From: Burkholderia oklahomensis C6786 | GTDB lineage: Bacteria; Pseudomonadota; Gammaproteobacteria; Burkholderiales; Burkholderiaceae | Assembly: GCF_000959365.1 (NCBI RefSeq) | Contig: NZ_CP009555.1 | Span: forward strand, 1,364,001 to 1,428,000 | Direction: 5' to 3' | Length of the DNA stretch: 64,000 nt | Shown: one piece after another, positions 21,101-29,148 of the stretch | Layout of the letters: each line of letters starts with the position of its first letter | Numbering within the stretch: position 1 is the first letter of the stretch | The notes under the pieces: model-generated | The model's input: the letters and a program-made list of their open reading frames with translations, nothing else | Databases searched by the model: none | Told to the model about the DNA's origin: nothing | Position numbers and translations under genes: made by a program

Positions 21101-21691
21101 CCAGCCGTACAGGCCGAATTCGAGCATGTCGGCGATGTTCGACGGATTCACGATCGGCATGTGCCACGCGATCATCGCGAAGTCGCTCTGATGCGGCATC
21201 GACGACGACACGCAGCCGTGATCGTCGCCCGCCACCACGAGCACGCCGCCGTGCGGCGACGAGCCGTACGCGTTGCCGTGCTTGAGCGCGTCGCCCGCGC
21301 GGTCGACGCCCGGGCCCTTGCCGTACCACATCGCGAATACGCCGTCGACGGTGCGCTCCGGATCGGCCTCGACGCGCTGCGTGCCGAGCACCGCCGTGCC
21401 GCCGAGCTCCTCGTTGATCGCGGGCAGGAAGCGCACGCCGCTCGCGTCGAGCTGCTTCTTCGCCCTCCATAGCTGCTGGTCGACCATCCCGAGCGGCGAG
21501 CCGCGATAGCCGCTGACGAAGCCCGCGGTGTTCATGCCCTGCGCGGCGTCGAGCGCGCGCTGCATCAGCAGCAGGCGCACGAGCGCCTGCGTGCCCGTCA
21601 GGAAGATGCGGCCGCGCGTCGCGGAAAGATTGTCGGTCAGGCGGTAGTCGGCCAACGCGGGCGGGCCGTCGATCGGCAGGCGGGCGTTCAT
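18116..21691 (-). CDS. indolepyruvate ferredoxin oxidoreductase (fused subunits)
   Basis: This 1191-residue protein joins the alpha and gamma parts of a thiamine-diphosphate 2-oxoacid oxidoreductase in one chain, the form common in beta- and alphaproteobacteria. It should oxidise arylpyruvates made from aromatic amino acids to acyl-CoA. Residues 1-350 hold the pyrimidine-binding part (GFVSGYRGSPLG, PHGGVLVVAGDDHGC). About 430-620 hold the cofactor part (GCPHNTS, GGEGVDW, GQPVDGSISV). CEGCGDCGVQSNC near 700 supplies cysteines for iron-sulfur clusters. About 735-960 is the gamma-like domain (GVGGTGVVTVGAL). No regulator adjoins it. Confidence 0.93.
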   Translation of the reverse strand: MNARLPIDGPPALADYRLTDNLSATRGRIFLTGTQALVRLLLMQRALDAAQGMNTAGFVSGYRGSPLGMVDQQLWRAKKQLDASGVRFLPAINEELGGTAVLGTQRVEADPERTVDGVFAMWYGKGPGVDRAGDALKHGNAYGSSPHGGVLVVAGDDHGCVSSSMPHQSDFAMIAWHMPIVNPSNIADMLEFGLYGWAMSRYSGAWVGFKAISETVESGSTVDLDALTMRWPAPEGFAPPADGLHNRWPDLPSLSIEARLAAKLDAVRHFARANSIDKWVAQSAHANVGIVTCGKAHLDLMEALRRLDLTLADLDAAGVRIYKVGLSFPLEMSRIDTFVDGLAEVLVIEEKGPVIEQQIKDYLYNRASGARPVVLGKHDAAGAPLLSELGELRPSRILPVFAGWLARHKPALDRRARVVDLVAPTILSNEADAVRRTPYFCSGCPHNTSTKVPEGSIAQAGIGCHFMASWMERDTTGLIQMGGEGVDWAAHAMFTNTRHVFQNLGDGTYFHSGILAIRQAVAARANITYKILYNDAVAMTGGQPVDGSISVPQIARQVEAEGVSRFVVVSDEPQKYDGHHNLFPQGTTFHHRRELDAVQRELRDTPGVTVLIYDQTCAAEKRRRRKKGEFPDPDRRLFINEAVCEGCGDCGVQSNCLSVEPVETVLGRKRRIDQSSCNKDFSCVNGFCPSFVTVEGAKLKKAAGVAFDEAALAARVDALPRPATHLDAAPYDMLVTGVGGTGVVTVGALVSMAAHLEGKSASVLDFMGFAQKGGAVLSFVRIASSDAWLHQVRIDTQQADVLLACDMVVGASADALQTVRRERTRIVVNMHAIPNAAFVRDPDANLHADALVAKMRHAAGDGFLSSCDAQALATKFLGDTVGANILMLGFAWQQGLVPVSLDALMRAIELNNVAVPMNKLAFSIGRMAAGDAAGLDAQWDARHPVREPLPPQTLDAIVADREARLAGYGGARYVERYRALVGAARAAGDERVARAVATTFYRLLAVKDEYEVARLYADGAFRTALEAQFEGAAGKDFRVKFNLAPPATAKAGRDGAAPRKQVFGQWLWPALGVLARVRGLRGTWLDPFGGTVERKMERALADDYEATMRRALAALTPSTADTVARLAELHAKARGYGHVKLANVASVKRAERELAARLSIDAATSAAVRRALDEMKGAGALRGIPVVVAKS

Positions 21692-21907
21692 TGTCGTCTC
21701 CTCGATGTGCTGTTCGCGATTGCGGCACCGCTCCGCGCCGGAAAGGCACGGCCCTCTGTTTCGATGCGCAACCCAATGAACTGTATTTTTTTACGCCAAT
21801 AGAAGAATTTTTTTGCTTATCTTGATATCGATCAGCGTTTTCGAGAAAGATGGCCGAAGCTTTGCTTGCAATTCGAGAGAGATTCCACTCCGGGACGGAT
21901 CAGCGGG

Positions 21908-22954
21908 TCAGACCGGGTAGGCGCCGCCTTCGGCGGGCGGCGTGGTCGGCATGCCCGGCGCACAGGCCGTACCGGGTGCTTCGGCTGCTTCGGGTGCTTC
22001 GCGCGCTTCGGCGGCCGGCTGCGGTTCGATCGGCTCGACGTCGTTGAAGCGCGTGTAGTCGATGTGCGTCATGCCGTCGACCTCGCTCATCAGATCGACA
22101 TAGCGGTGATGCCAGCGGATGTCGCCGTGCTCCCACGCGTGGCGCGCCTGCATCATCTGCGTGGTGGTTTCGTCGGAGCCCTCGATCATCACGAGCAGCA
22201 GCGCGCGGCGCTCGGCGAGCGATTCGGCCGTCTCGCCGAACAGCGGGCTCGATTCGTCGATCACGTGCATCAGGTTCCAGCCGAGCAGGAAGATCGGATG
22301 CTCGCTGCGCACGAGCTTCAGATCGTGGATCTTCAGCAGCGAATAGCCCTCGGACGATAGCTCGCGCCGCATCAGCCGGAGCTTCGCGCGCGCCTCGGCG
22401 ATCACGTTCTGCCGCGCGTTCGCCGCGCGCACCATCAGCGTCATCCGGCCGTTGAACGGACGCACGATCGCATGGCGCGCGAACATGATCTTCGCGCGCG
22501 GCCGCGCGAAGCGCGCGAACACGAGCCCCGTCGACAACGCGATCCCCGACATCCCGACGAAGATCTCGAGCGTCGCGACGGCGTGCGCGTAGACGGTTTG
22601 CGGATGCATGTCGCCGTAGCCGACCGTCGCGAGCGTCTCGACGCTGAAGAAAAACGCGCCCGCGAAGCCGGGCGGCGACTGGTTCGCGATCGGCGCGTCG
22701 CCGAGCAGGTACAGCAGCGCGAACAGCGTGTTGTTCACGACGAACAGCGCGGCCAGCGACGCGAAGAACACGGGCCAGCTCACCTTGAGCGCCCAGTAGT
22801 AGAGATCGCGCCAGACGGAGGCCGGCATGCCGTACGCGATCACGTCGCGCGTGCCGGACCAGATCCTGCGGCCCCCGCGCGGCGGCTTGCGCGCGCCTGA
22901 GCCGCTGCCGGCGGGATGCTCGGGGGGGTGCGGGGAAGAGGAATCGACGTTCAT
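21908..22954 (-). CDS. inward-rectifier potassium channel (KirBac type)
   Basis: The 348-residue protein matches bacterial Kir channels. It has a slide helix (WRDLYYWALKVSW), a first membrane helix near residues 60-85, the pore helix and selectivity filter TVGYGD at 110-115, and a second helix (LEIFVGMSGIALSTGLVFARF). A cytoplasmic beta-sandwich domain from about 155 to 310 includes RLMRRELSSEGYSLLKIHDLKL. From memory it is extremely similar to KirBac1.1 of B. pseudomallei but not identical in every residue. Family function is passive potassium conduction with gating by lipids and pH. Confidence 0.95.
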   Translation of the reverse strand: MNVDSSSPHPPEHPAGSGSGARKPPRGGRRIWSGTRDVIAYGMPASVWRDLYYWALKVSWPVFFASLAALFVVNNTLFALLYLLGDAPIANQSPPGFAGAFFFSVETLATVGYGDMHPQTVYAHAVATLEIFVGMSGIALSTGLVFARFARPRAKIMFARHAIVRPFNGRMTLMVRAANARQNVIAEARAKLRLMRRELSSEGYSLLKIHDLKLVRSEHPIFLLGWNLMHVIDESSPLFGETAESLAERRALLLVMIEGSDETTTQMMQARHAWEHGDIRWHHRYVDLMSEVDGMTHIDYTRFNDVEPIEPQPAAEAREAPEAAEAPGTACAPGMPTTPPAEGGAYPV

Positions 22955-23087
22955 CGCAGTCTCGCCGGGGCCGGGTGCGGCGAGCGTAGCATGCAGCGCT
23001 TACGATGCGGTCGTCACGCCGCCCGGTTCGTTCGATCCGCGCGGCGCGCCCGGCCTTCCCGCGCGCAGCGGACAGGCCCGCCGCTCG

Positions 23088-23492
23088 TCACTGGCGCTGC
23101 TGCTCGATGAACTGCTGAACCTGCTTGAGCGTGACCTTGCCGGTGTGCGCGGCGTCGATTTCGTCGAAATGCTTCGCGACGTAGCCGAGGCCGCTCGCTT
23201 GCGCCTGCGCCTTCGTGACCGCCGCGCCGCTGCCGAGCGCGCCGCTCGCGCCGAGGCTCGCCGCGAGCCGGCTTTGCGCCTGCTGCTGCAACTGCGCGCC
23301 CGTCGTCGCGGAAGCCGACGCCGGCACGCCGGAAGCGGCCTTCGGGAAAAACGGACCGTCGACGCCGCCGTGCAGCGGCGGAACGGACGAGACGGCCTGC
23401 AAGGTTACGGCGGATGCGCCCAACGCGAACGTCGCGGCGACAGTGAGTGCGATCGCCGGAAAGACGCGCCGCAACTGAAGAATCTGGAACAT
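23088..23492 (-). CDS. exported EF-hand-like small protein
   Basis: A 134-residue protein with a signal peptide (MFQILQLRRVFPAIALTVAATFALGASA). The C-terminal segment HFDEIDAAHTGKVTLKQVQQFIEQ resembles a single EF-hand: the loop has D and G at positions 1 and 6, but A at 3 and Q at 12, so calcium binding is doubtful. The ATG at 23492 was chosen over an in-frame TTG at 23519. It follows the S10 peptidase gene only in orientation; no partner is evident. Confidence 0.65.
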   Translation of the reverse strand: MFQILQLRRVFPAIALTVAATFALGASAVTLQAVSSVPPLHGGVDGPFFPKAASGVPASASATTGAQLQQQAQSRLAASLGASGALGSGAAVTKAQAQASGLGYVAKHFDEIDAAHTGKVTLKQVQQFIEQQRQ

Positions 23493-23558
23493 GACGTGAC
23501 TCGCAATATCGGGGTTCAAGGAGCGGGCCGCCGATGACGCGGCCCGCTCGCCGCAAAC

Positions 23559-25259
23559 TCAGCGGGCCGCGGCGGCCCGCGCGATTTTCGCCGTCGGCGT
23601 ATTGGCCGGGCTCTCGTCGGGCCACGGCGACGGCAGCGCCGCGAGCGTCAGCGCGTTCCCCACGGGCTGGTTCTGGTAGAACGCGACAAGATCCGACTTC
23701 ATCTGCGGCCTCGCGGCATCGTCGAGGTAGATCATGTGGCCGCCCTGATAGAACGTGACCTGCAGGTTCGGAGCGAGGCCGGACACCGTCTGCAGCCGCG
23801 CGAGCTCCTTTTCCGTTTCGAAATACGGCGTCGCGAGATCATGATAGCCGTTCGACGACAGCACCTTCAGCTTCGGATTCAGCTGCAGCGCGGCGAGCAG
23901 ATCCGGAATCGTGTCCGGATACGGCTGGCCCGCATGGCTGAAGTTCCACGCGCCGATGATGTCGGGATTCAGCGTCTGATACGTCGCGTTCGGCGCGGTG
24001 TAGCCAAGATAGTTCGGCATCTGCGACGCCAGCGCCGTCGTGAACGGCTGCGAGATCAGGATGTCGGACGGATCGTCGTCGCTCGCCAGACGCGGATCGC
24101 CGTTCGGCAGCGACACGCGGCCGTCGTAGCGGCCGATCGTGTAGCCCGGCACGAGCGTCGTCTGACCGGGCGAAGCCTCGGTGTCGTAGAAATACTGGAA
24201 GTACGCATTGAGCGATGCGGTTGTCATGCTCGTTTGCGTCGACCATGCCGCGAGCGTGCCGCCGTCCGGCGACACCGGCGACGAGGCCGTCGCGTAATGC
24301 ACGATCGGCGTGTACTGCGCGGTCGCGAAATCCTGAATGCGCTGCGCATACGCGCCCAGATTCGTCGGCGACGGCGACACCTGGTTGAAGTACGCCGCCA
24401 CCTGCGCGTACGACGGGAAGGTGCCGACCGCCTGATCCCCGCTCGCCGCCATGTAGTTCAGGATCGACGACTGCAGCACGATGCCCGTCAGCTGCACGCC
24501 CGCCGATTCGAGCGCGAGCGCGAGCATGTCCGTGCGCGGCGTGCCGTACGATTCGCCGTACAGGTAGATCGGCGATCCGCTGCGGCCGTTGACGGACAGA
24601 TAGCGGCGAATGAAGTCGCGCATCACCTTGACGTCGGCGTCCGCGCCCCAGAACGTCTGGTTCGTGTTCGGCTGGACGGCCTCCGACAGGCCGGTGCCGG
24701 GCGGATCGATGAACACCATGTCGGTGGTCGCGATCAGGCTTTCCGGGTTGTCGACGAGCGGGAAATTCGGCCAGTTCGTCATCAGCGGATCGGGCGTCGC
24801 GACGCGCGTCGGCGCGAACGAACCGAGCCGCAGCCACACCGACGACGAACCGGGCCCGCCGTTGTAGAAGAAGGTGACGGGCCGCGGCGAACCGTTCTGG
24901 CTCGGCACGGTATACGCGACGTACGACATCGTCGCTTCCGCGTTGCCGTTCGGATCGTAGGCCGTCAGATGCCCTGTCGTGGTCAGGTAATCGACCGACG
25001 CGCCGTTCGACGACCACTGATGGCTCATCACCGCGGCGCGCTCGGAGACCTGCGACGCGGGAAGCCCGTCGCCCGCCTTCGGCGAGTAGGCGGTCGTGTC
25101 CGTGTACGGTTGATCGAGCTGCGCGGGCGTCGTGGTGCTCTGCAGATCGTCGCCACACCCTCCCAGTGCCAGCAGCATCGTCGCGACGACCGCCGCCGCC
25201 GACATCCTGCGGCGCCATTCCGCCGATCCGGCGCTCCCTCCATCCATCGATCTTTTCAT
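23559..25259 (-). CDS. S10 family serine carboxypeptidase-like lipoprotein
   Basis: This 566-residue protein has a lipoprotein signal (VVATMLLALGGC) and a peptidase S10 catalytic region. TFFYNGGPGSSSVWL forms the oxyanion hole, PPGTGLSEA follows, and the GESYG elbow carries the serine. A late ILSSNGYHDLATPYF supplies the likely aspartate, and YQGGHMIY the histidine. The enzyme should trim C-terminal residues of peptides at the outer membrane or in the periplasm. Bacterial S10 members are less studied than plant and fungal ones. Confidence 0.88.
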   Translation of the reverse strand: MKRSMDGGSAGSAEWRRRMSAAAVVATMLLALGGCGDDLQSTTTPAQLDQPYTDTTAYSPKAGDGLPASQVSERAAVMSHQWSSNGASVDYLTTTGHLTAYDPNGNAEATMSYVAYTVPSQNGSPRPVTFFYNGGPGSSSVWLRLGSFAPTRVATPDPLMTNWPNFPLVDNPESLIATTDMVFIDPPGTGLSEAVQPNTNQTFWGADADVKVMRDFIRRYLSVNGRSGSPIYLYGESYGTPRTDMLALALESAGVQLTGIVLQSSILNYMAASGDQAVGTFPSYAQVAAYFNQVSPSPTNLGAYAQRIQDFATAQYTPIVHYATASSPVSPDGGTLAAWSTQTSMTTASLNAYFQYFYDTEASPGQTTLVPGYTIGRYDGRVSLPNGDPRLASDDDPSDILISQPFTTALASQMPNYLGYTAPNATYQTLNPDIIGAWNFSHAGQPYPDTIPDLLAALQLNPKLKVLSSNGYHDLATPYFETEKELARLQTVSGLAPNLQVTFYQGGHMIYLDDAARPQMKSDLVAFYQNQPVGNALTLAALPSPWPDESPANTPTAKIARAAAAR

Positions 25260-25811
25260 TTTCGCTTTCTATTTATTTCAAGACGTAAGGCATTACGATG
25301 CAACGCCTTCCTCGATATTGTCTCAATTGATTTACTCAATTTTTTCGCATCGTAATTATGAAAAAATGGCGCGTCAACCCTCATTTCGACCATTGATTAA
25401 TCGATTGAAAAAGGATAAATCCGGCCGGATTCGCCTCTTGCCGGAAGGCAATCCCGCGCGACGAGCGAGATGCGGCGCACACGACGCGCATCTCAACATA
25501 TGGGCATCCGTCGCGCGCACGGAGAATCGGCGAACATCGAGGATCCGCAGCTCGGCGAGTTGCGATCAAAGCGCGATCCCGCCAACGGAACGCTTATCGG
25601 AAAATGCCGAAGCGCGCGGACGAATTCGGCATCCGAATCGGAGAATGAAAACAAAAACGGGCGCATTCCGATTGAATGGAATGCGCCCGTGAATTTCCGA
25701 AAGGATAATGCAGGCGGCAACCGGCCGGAAAACCATGAACCGGCCGCGCGGCGATTCCCGATCCGCGCGGATGCCGCACGGCGCGTCCGAACGGCCGACC
25801 GGCCGACGCGC
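25260..25811. other. intergenic region between S10 peptidase and sulfate-binding protein genes
   Basis: Two leftward genes are separated by 552 bp. The stretch 25260-25480 is unusually AT-rich for this chromosome and probably holds the promoter of the peptidase gene. The sulfate-binding protein terminator lies at 25658. No gene is supported. Confidence 0.5.
25647..25689 (-). terminator. rho-independent terminator of the sulfate-binding protein gene
   Basis: A perfect 12-bp stem (25658-25669 with 25678-25689) and 8-base loop is followed on the minus strand by TTTTTGTTTTC. It lies about 120 bp beyond the sbp stop codon. Confidence 0.85.
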
Positions 25812-26825
25812 TTACTTGCGATCGACGATGATCTTGTCGAACGTGCCGCCGTCGGCGAAATGCGTCTTCTGCGCGTTCGCCCAATTGCCGAAGATCTGCT
25901 CGACGCTGAACGTCTTGAGCGGCTTGAATTCGCTCGCGTGCTTCTTCAGCACGTTCGGATCGCGCGGACGCAGATGGTGCCGCGCGACGATCTCCTGCGC
26001 GGCGGGCGAGTAAAGATACTCGAGATACGCCTGCGCCTCTTTGCGCGTGCCCTTCTTGTCGACGACCTTGTCGACGATCGCGACGGGCGGCTCCGCGAGG
26101 ATGCTCGCCGACGGATAGACGGCGTCGAAGCTCGCGCCCGCCGCGCCCGTGTCGATCAGCGCGACCTCGTTCTCGAACGTGACGAGCACGTCGCCGATCC
26201 CGCGCTGCGTGAACGTCGTCGTCGCGCCGCGGCCGCCGGAGTCGAGCACCGGCACGTTGCGGAAGATCGCCTTCTCGAAGTCGAGCGCCTGCTGATCGGT
26301 CGCGCCCTTCAGCTTCTGATAGCCCCACGCGGCGAGATACGCGTAGCGGCCGTTGCCCGACGTCTTCGGATTCGCGATGATCACCTGCACGCCCGGCTTC
26401 GCGAGATCGCTCCAGTCCTTGATCTGCTTCGGATTGCCGTGGCGCACGAGGAACACCATCGTCGTCGAGTACGGCGAGCTGTTGTTCGGGAAGCGCGCGC
26501 GCCAGTCCTTCGGCAGCAGCTGGCCGCGCTCGGCGAGGAGATCGATGTCGTTCGGCTGGTTCATCGTCACGACATCCGCCTGCAGCCCCTGCAGCACCGA
26601 CAGCGCCTGCGCGCTCGACGCGCCGTGCGACTGACGGATCGACACCGCCTCGCCCGTCTTCTGCTTGTACGCGGCGATGAAGCTCGCGTTGATGTCCTTG
26701 TACAGCTCGCGCGTGACGTCGTAGGAGACGTTCAGCAGCGCCGTGTCGGCGTGCGCGGCCGTCACGAGCATCGCCGCGGCGATGCCGGCGAAGAGCCGGC
26801 GGCCGATCCCTTGGTTGTGCTTCAT
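25812..26825 (-). CDS. sbp: sulfate ABC transporter substrate-binding protein
   Basis: A 337-residue periplasmic binding protein for sulfate (or thiosulfate). It has a signal peptide (RRLFAGIAAAMLVTAAHA), then LLNVSYDVTRELYKDIN, SHGASSAQALSVLQG, VTMNQPNDID, NPKTSGNGRYAYL and SGGRGATTTF, all characteristic of the Sbp/CysP family. The strong terminator directly behind it and the lack of cysT, cysW or cysA nearby mean it is a single-gene unit; the permease must be encoded elsewhere. A CysB-type site was not identified in the upstream region. Confidence 0.95.
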   Translation of the reverse strand: MKHNQGIGRRLFAGIAAAMLVTAAHADTALLNVSYDVTRELYKDINASFIAAYKQKTGEAVSIRQSHGASSAQALSVLQGLQADVVTMNQPNDIDLLAERGQLLPKDWRARFPNNSSPYSTTMVFLVRHGNPKQIKDWSDLAKPGVQVIIANPKTSGNGRYAYLAAWGYQKLKGATDQQALDFEKAIFRNVPVLDSGGRGATTTFTQRGIGDVLVTFENEVALIDTGAAGASFDAVYPSASILAEPPVAIVDKVVDKKGTRKEAQAYLEYLYSPAAQEIVARHHLRPRDPNVLKKHASEFKPLKTFSVEQIFGNWANAQKTHFADGGTFDKIIVDRK

Positions 26826-27237
26826 CGTTGGTGCTCCGCTGGTGGTTTGGGGTGGTTCGGTGGCGGTTTGTCAGGTTTTGGTAAGCGACGATTTTAGCGG
26901 CGAACGCCGCGATGCGAGCCAATCTGTCGTGGATAGCGATGCGCGAATGCTGATTTGGCGAGGCGGGCGGCGAAGATTCGGCGGTTCGGCCGTCGTCCAG
27001 GCTTGCAGCGTGTTCTGGTTTATGCAGGCGATCTTCGTGCCGCCGAGTTGTGTTCGCGGCATCAACTCGTCGGCAGTGGGATGGGCCGCAATCCCCCGCC
27101 GCTTCTCGCGAAACGACGAACCTACCGCGCACGACGCACGAACCGAACCGCGCGACGTGCGCCGCCATGCCGCAACCTCTCGCCGTCGCCCGCACGATGA
27201 TGCTAAGATCGCCGCTCAGCCCATTTTTTGTTCAGCC
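26826..27237. other. sbp upstream region with element remnant
   Basis: Upstream region of sbp. The stretch 26826-26890 is GGT-rich, and 26997-27095 carries a relic described separately. Nothing else is recognised. Confidence 0.5.
26997..27095 (-). pseudogene. remnant of the island's integrase-companion gene
   Basis: Read on the minus strand, this stretch encodes GIAAHPTADELMPRTQLGGT followed by KIACINQNTLQAW. It aligns with the C-terminal part of the island protein at 40532-41086 (GVIVAHPVADELMWRTQLGD then TKIVGL), sharing AHP, ADELM, RTQLG and TKI. It has no start and no neighbouring integrase. It lies 245 bp left of the island boundary and so is not part of the present element. Confidence 0.7.
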
Positions 27238-27339
27238 ATGTTCGTCGCCATTCACTCGCGTTCGCTGTCGTTGCCCGTCGCGCTTGCGGCGTGCGCGCGC
27301 ATGGCCGGGCTGAACCTCAAAAAACGACTCCCCGACTGA
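27238..27339 (+). CDS. possible 33-residue leader peptide ending at the island boundary
   Basis: An ATG at 27238 opens a short frame (MFVAIHSRSLSLPVALAACA, then RMAGLNLKKRLPD) whose stop is the three bases directly before the 16-bp attachment repeat. A TAAGAT box at 27204 could be a -10 element. The sequence after the stop can form alternative hairpins with chromosomal sequence now lying on the far side of the island. The combination suggests a leader peptide, but no ribosome site stands out and coding is unproven. Confidence 0.3.
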   Translation: MFVAIHSRSLSLPVALAACARMAGLNLKKRLPD

Positions 27340-27355
27340 CGGGGACGTCGTGTCC
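27340..27355 (+). other. left attachment site of the genomic island (attL)
   Basis: CGGGGACGTCGTGTCC occurs here and again at 42517-42532. These 16-bp direct repeats enclose the integrase and all phage-like genes, and the integrase starts about 85-165 bp from the right copy. Confidence 0.8.
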
Positions 27356-27731
27356 GCGCAGACCGCTTAAACCGACCCAAAAATCCCTTTTGGATCAGTT
27401 GGATACGAATCTGGTCTCCGCGTGCCCGCTGATTCGCGCCTTCTATGTAACGCGTGCGTAAGCAAATGATTGCCGGCAAACCGGCACGCTGAAACCCGGG
27501 GGCCACCACAGACAATCCCATTGCCAAGCGAGCAACGCTCCGTACCTACATGCTCGGTTAAGCACTGGAAATCATGGCGCGGTCGATGCGAATCGATCGG
27601 GACCGACACGTTGAAGGCGGGATGCTTCGCGTTGGCGGCCACAGCCATTTGCGCCGAATGCCGACGCACGGTATTCTTGCAAACGTCGCTGAAACAGAAG
27701 CGACCCGGGTTGGAAGCCGGAAATTGCAACA

Positions 27732-27760
27732 GGCGGACAACCGCCTGAGCGCGGTTTTTT
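27732..27760 (+). terminator. terminator-like hairpin with overlapping alternative stem
   Basis: AACCGC (27739) pairs with GCGGTT (27751) and is followed by a T run, the form of a rho-independent terminator. The upstream stem GGCGG ACAA CCGCC (27732-27745) uses the same CCGCC, so the two stems exclude each other. Confidence 0.55.
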
Positions 27761-27866
27761 GCGTCCGCACACTAAGCGCCTTCTATGGTCGGGCCTTGGT
27801 GAGGGAGCGCTTGCGCTCGCCGGGTCCTGTTGCACCGGTCTTCCAACCTTGCCATGTGCCCGGCCA

Positions 27867-27913
27867 CCCCGTTTGGAAGCGGGGAGCCGGGTTCTTCAAC
27901 CCGCAACAGGAGG
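27867..27913 (+). promoter_or_regulatory. paired hairpins before a small gene
   Basis: CCCCG (27867) pairs with CGGGG (27880), and GGGTT (27889) pairs with AACCC (27898) across a CTTC loop. The second stem ends 5 bases before AGGAGG (27908-27913), the ribosome site of the gene at 27921. Control of translation is possible but unproven. Confidence 0.35.
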
Positions 27914-27920
27914 CCGCGCA

Positions 27921-28112
27921 ATGCGTCCATTCCCTTCGCTCGCCCGTACTGGGCAGCCGTGCCGCATCACTCAATCCACTGTCCACGCCGCCTTGTGCGA
28001 TGTGTTCGCCCGCTACTTCAGTTCATTGGCATTCGATACGGCCGACACGGCGTTGCTCGCCACTCCGGCGTACCTTCGATCGAATCTCGTGAACGGAGGC
28101 CGCGCACGATGA
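27921..28112 (+). CDS. small island protein of unknown function
   Basis: A 63-residue protein beginning MRPFPSLARTGQPCRITQST and ending YLRSNLVNGGRAR. An AGGAGG box lies 7 bases before the ATG, and the stop overlaps the next start (ATGA), which makes coding likely. No domain is recognised. It is the first of a row of three small genes at the left of the island. Confidence 0.6.
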   Translation: MRPFPSLARTGQPCRITQSTVHAALCDVFARYFSSLAFDTADTALLATPAYLRSNLVNGGRAR

Positions 28113-28450
28113 GTAGTTACATTCGAACCGCCGTGATCGAAGGATTCGATAACGCGCCGCCGCTCGATACAGGCGTACCTGCCGAACTTCAGCTCTTCGT
28201 CGACCTCGGTGCGACCGGCGCCGACGAATGGATCGATCTCAAAGGTGCAGTGCGACTTCGTGATTACGCGGCGACTCAAGTCGGCGCTCTCGCGAATGAA
28301 CTCACGGCAATTGCGGAAGAAGGTGATTTCGAGCGCCACCGGATCCAGGCTAGCAGCGAAGCGTTCGTCGCCGGGCTCTTGGGCCGCGTGCAGCAGCGCC
28401 TGCTCGCCGCACTCGGCGTCAGTTCGCGCAATCGGCAATCAAGGCGCTGA
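28109..28450 (+). CDS. small island protein of unknown function
   Basis: A 113-residue, mostly acidic, probably helical protein with MSSYIRTAVIEGFDNAPPLD at its start and a C-terminal stretch VGALANELTAIAEEGDFERH that could form a coiled coil. GGAGG lies 9 bases before the ATG, inside the end of the preceding gene, so the two are translationally coupled. No family is recognised. Its place next to other phage-sized genes suggests a phage or satellite origin. Confidence 0.6.
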   Translation: MSSYIRTAVIEGFDNAPPLDTGVPAELQLFVDLGATGADEWIDLKGAVRLRDYAATQVGALANELTAIAEEGDFERHRIQASSEAFVAGLLGRVQQRLLAALGVSSRNRQSRR

Positions 28451-28460
28451 CGGGGGCAAC

Positions 28461-28793
28461 ATGGCAAAAACGAACAAGAAAGCCAACGCCTCCGGCAGCA
28501 CTCCCATTATTCCGAAGCTATCGGAACTCTTGCCGCTTCCGTCGACGGAAGGCCGGCGGGTTTTGTGGATGAGCACGATTGCGAGCACCGACGCGATCTT
28601 CGAGGAAGCGAACCGGCGAATGATGTGGCTCACGGGCTTGACGCGATTTATCGCAAGCTCCGACGCCACGATCGAGGCCGACGACGCCACCTTCATTTTC
28701 GAACTCATGTATCACACGCTGACGGACGTGACAGCGCTTTATACAGACGCGATCACGGCAGTCAACCGGCCTCATCAATACACTGAGTCGTAA
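28461..28793 (+). CDS. small island protein of unknown function
   Basis: A 110-residue protein with a lysine-rich start (MAKTNKKANASG) followed by two predicted helices (VLWMSTIASTDAIFEEANRR and FIFELMYHTLTDVTALYTDA). Starts 10 bp after the previous gene with GGGGG before the ATG. No signal peptide and no recognised domain. Probably cotranscribed with the two genes before it. Confidence 0.6.
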   Translation: MAKTNKKANASGSTPIIPKLSELLPLPSTEGRRVLWMSTIASTDAIFEEANRRMMWLTGLTRFIASSDATIEADDATFIFELMYHTLTDVTALYTDAITAVNRPHQYTES

Positions 28794-28989
28794 ATCTCCG
28801 CGCCAGACACTGCTCGGCCACGCGGCAGAGCATGTGTCTGGTGGTGCGCCTGCTGCGTGGCTGTCCAGAGAGATCTTCCCGCTTCGTGTACGATGCGAGG
28901 GTTACGAAGTGATCCGAAAAAGGGTTCGTATTTCTTGTTTACGGACAGCGCGTCGCCGCGCAACCCGACACCCTTCGAGGACGAACGCA

Positions 28990-29148
28990 TTGGATAAAAC
29001 CTTGGACATTCTTAAAACCGAAGCCGAGATTGCCAAGCTGATGGCGGAAACGCAGAAGCTGAATCTCGAGGCACGTTGGATGCCCTTTGTTTGGTCTGGC
29101 AGCATTATTGCCGTGGCGATCGCGGTAGCCAAGTACTTCGCCAGCTAA
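28990..29148 (+). CDS. small membrane-anchored island protein
   Basis: A 52-residue frame starts at TTG 28990, with GAGGA 9 bases upstream. It has a charged helix (LDILKTEAEIAKLMAETQKL) and then one C-terminal hydrophobic segment (SGSIIAVAIAVAKYFA). A perfect terminator follows its stop. This layout is common for small phage membrane proteins, but the function is unknown. The longer frame from 28834 lacks a start with a ribosome site. Confidence 0.5.
   Translation: MDKTLDILKTEAEIAKLMAETQKLNLEARWMPFVWSGSIIAVAIAVAKYFAS

Larger units (their letters stand above)
27356..27920. other. island left region with structured non-coding sequence
   Basis: These 565 bp show no convincing gene. They contain several hairpins: TGCCGG CAAA CCGGCA near 27472, overlapping alternative stems at 27732-27760, and two stems just before the gene at 27921. 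Two stretches (27701-27736 and 27867-27915) share the order TTGGAAGC, then GCAACAGG. The stretch looks like structured leader RNA for the small genes downstream. Confidence 0.4.

Noticed and set aside
27340..27355. tRNA or tmRNA 3' end as island target
   Set aside because: The sequences left and right of the repeat do not fold as a tRNA and show no CCA or T-loop consensus.
27574..28092. 172-codon frame at the left of the island
   Set aside because: It overlaps the better supported gene at 27921, has no ribosome site and crosses the terminator-like hairpin at 27739.
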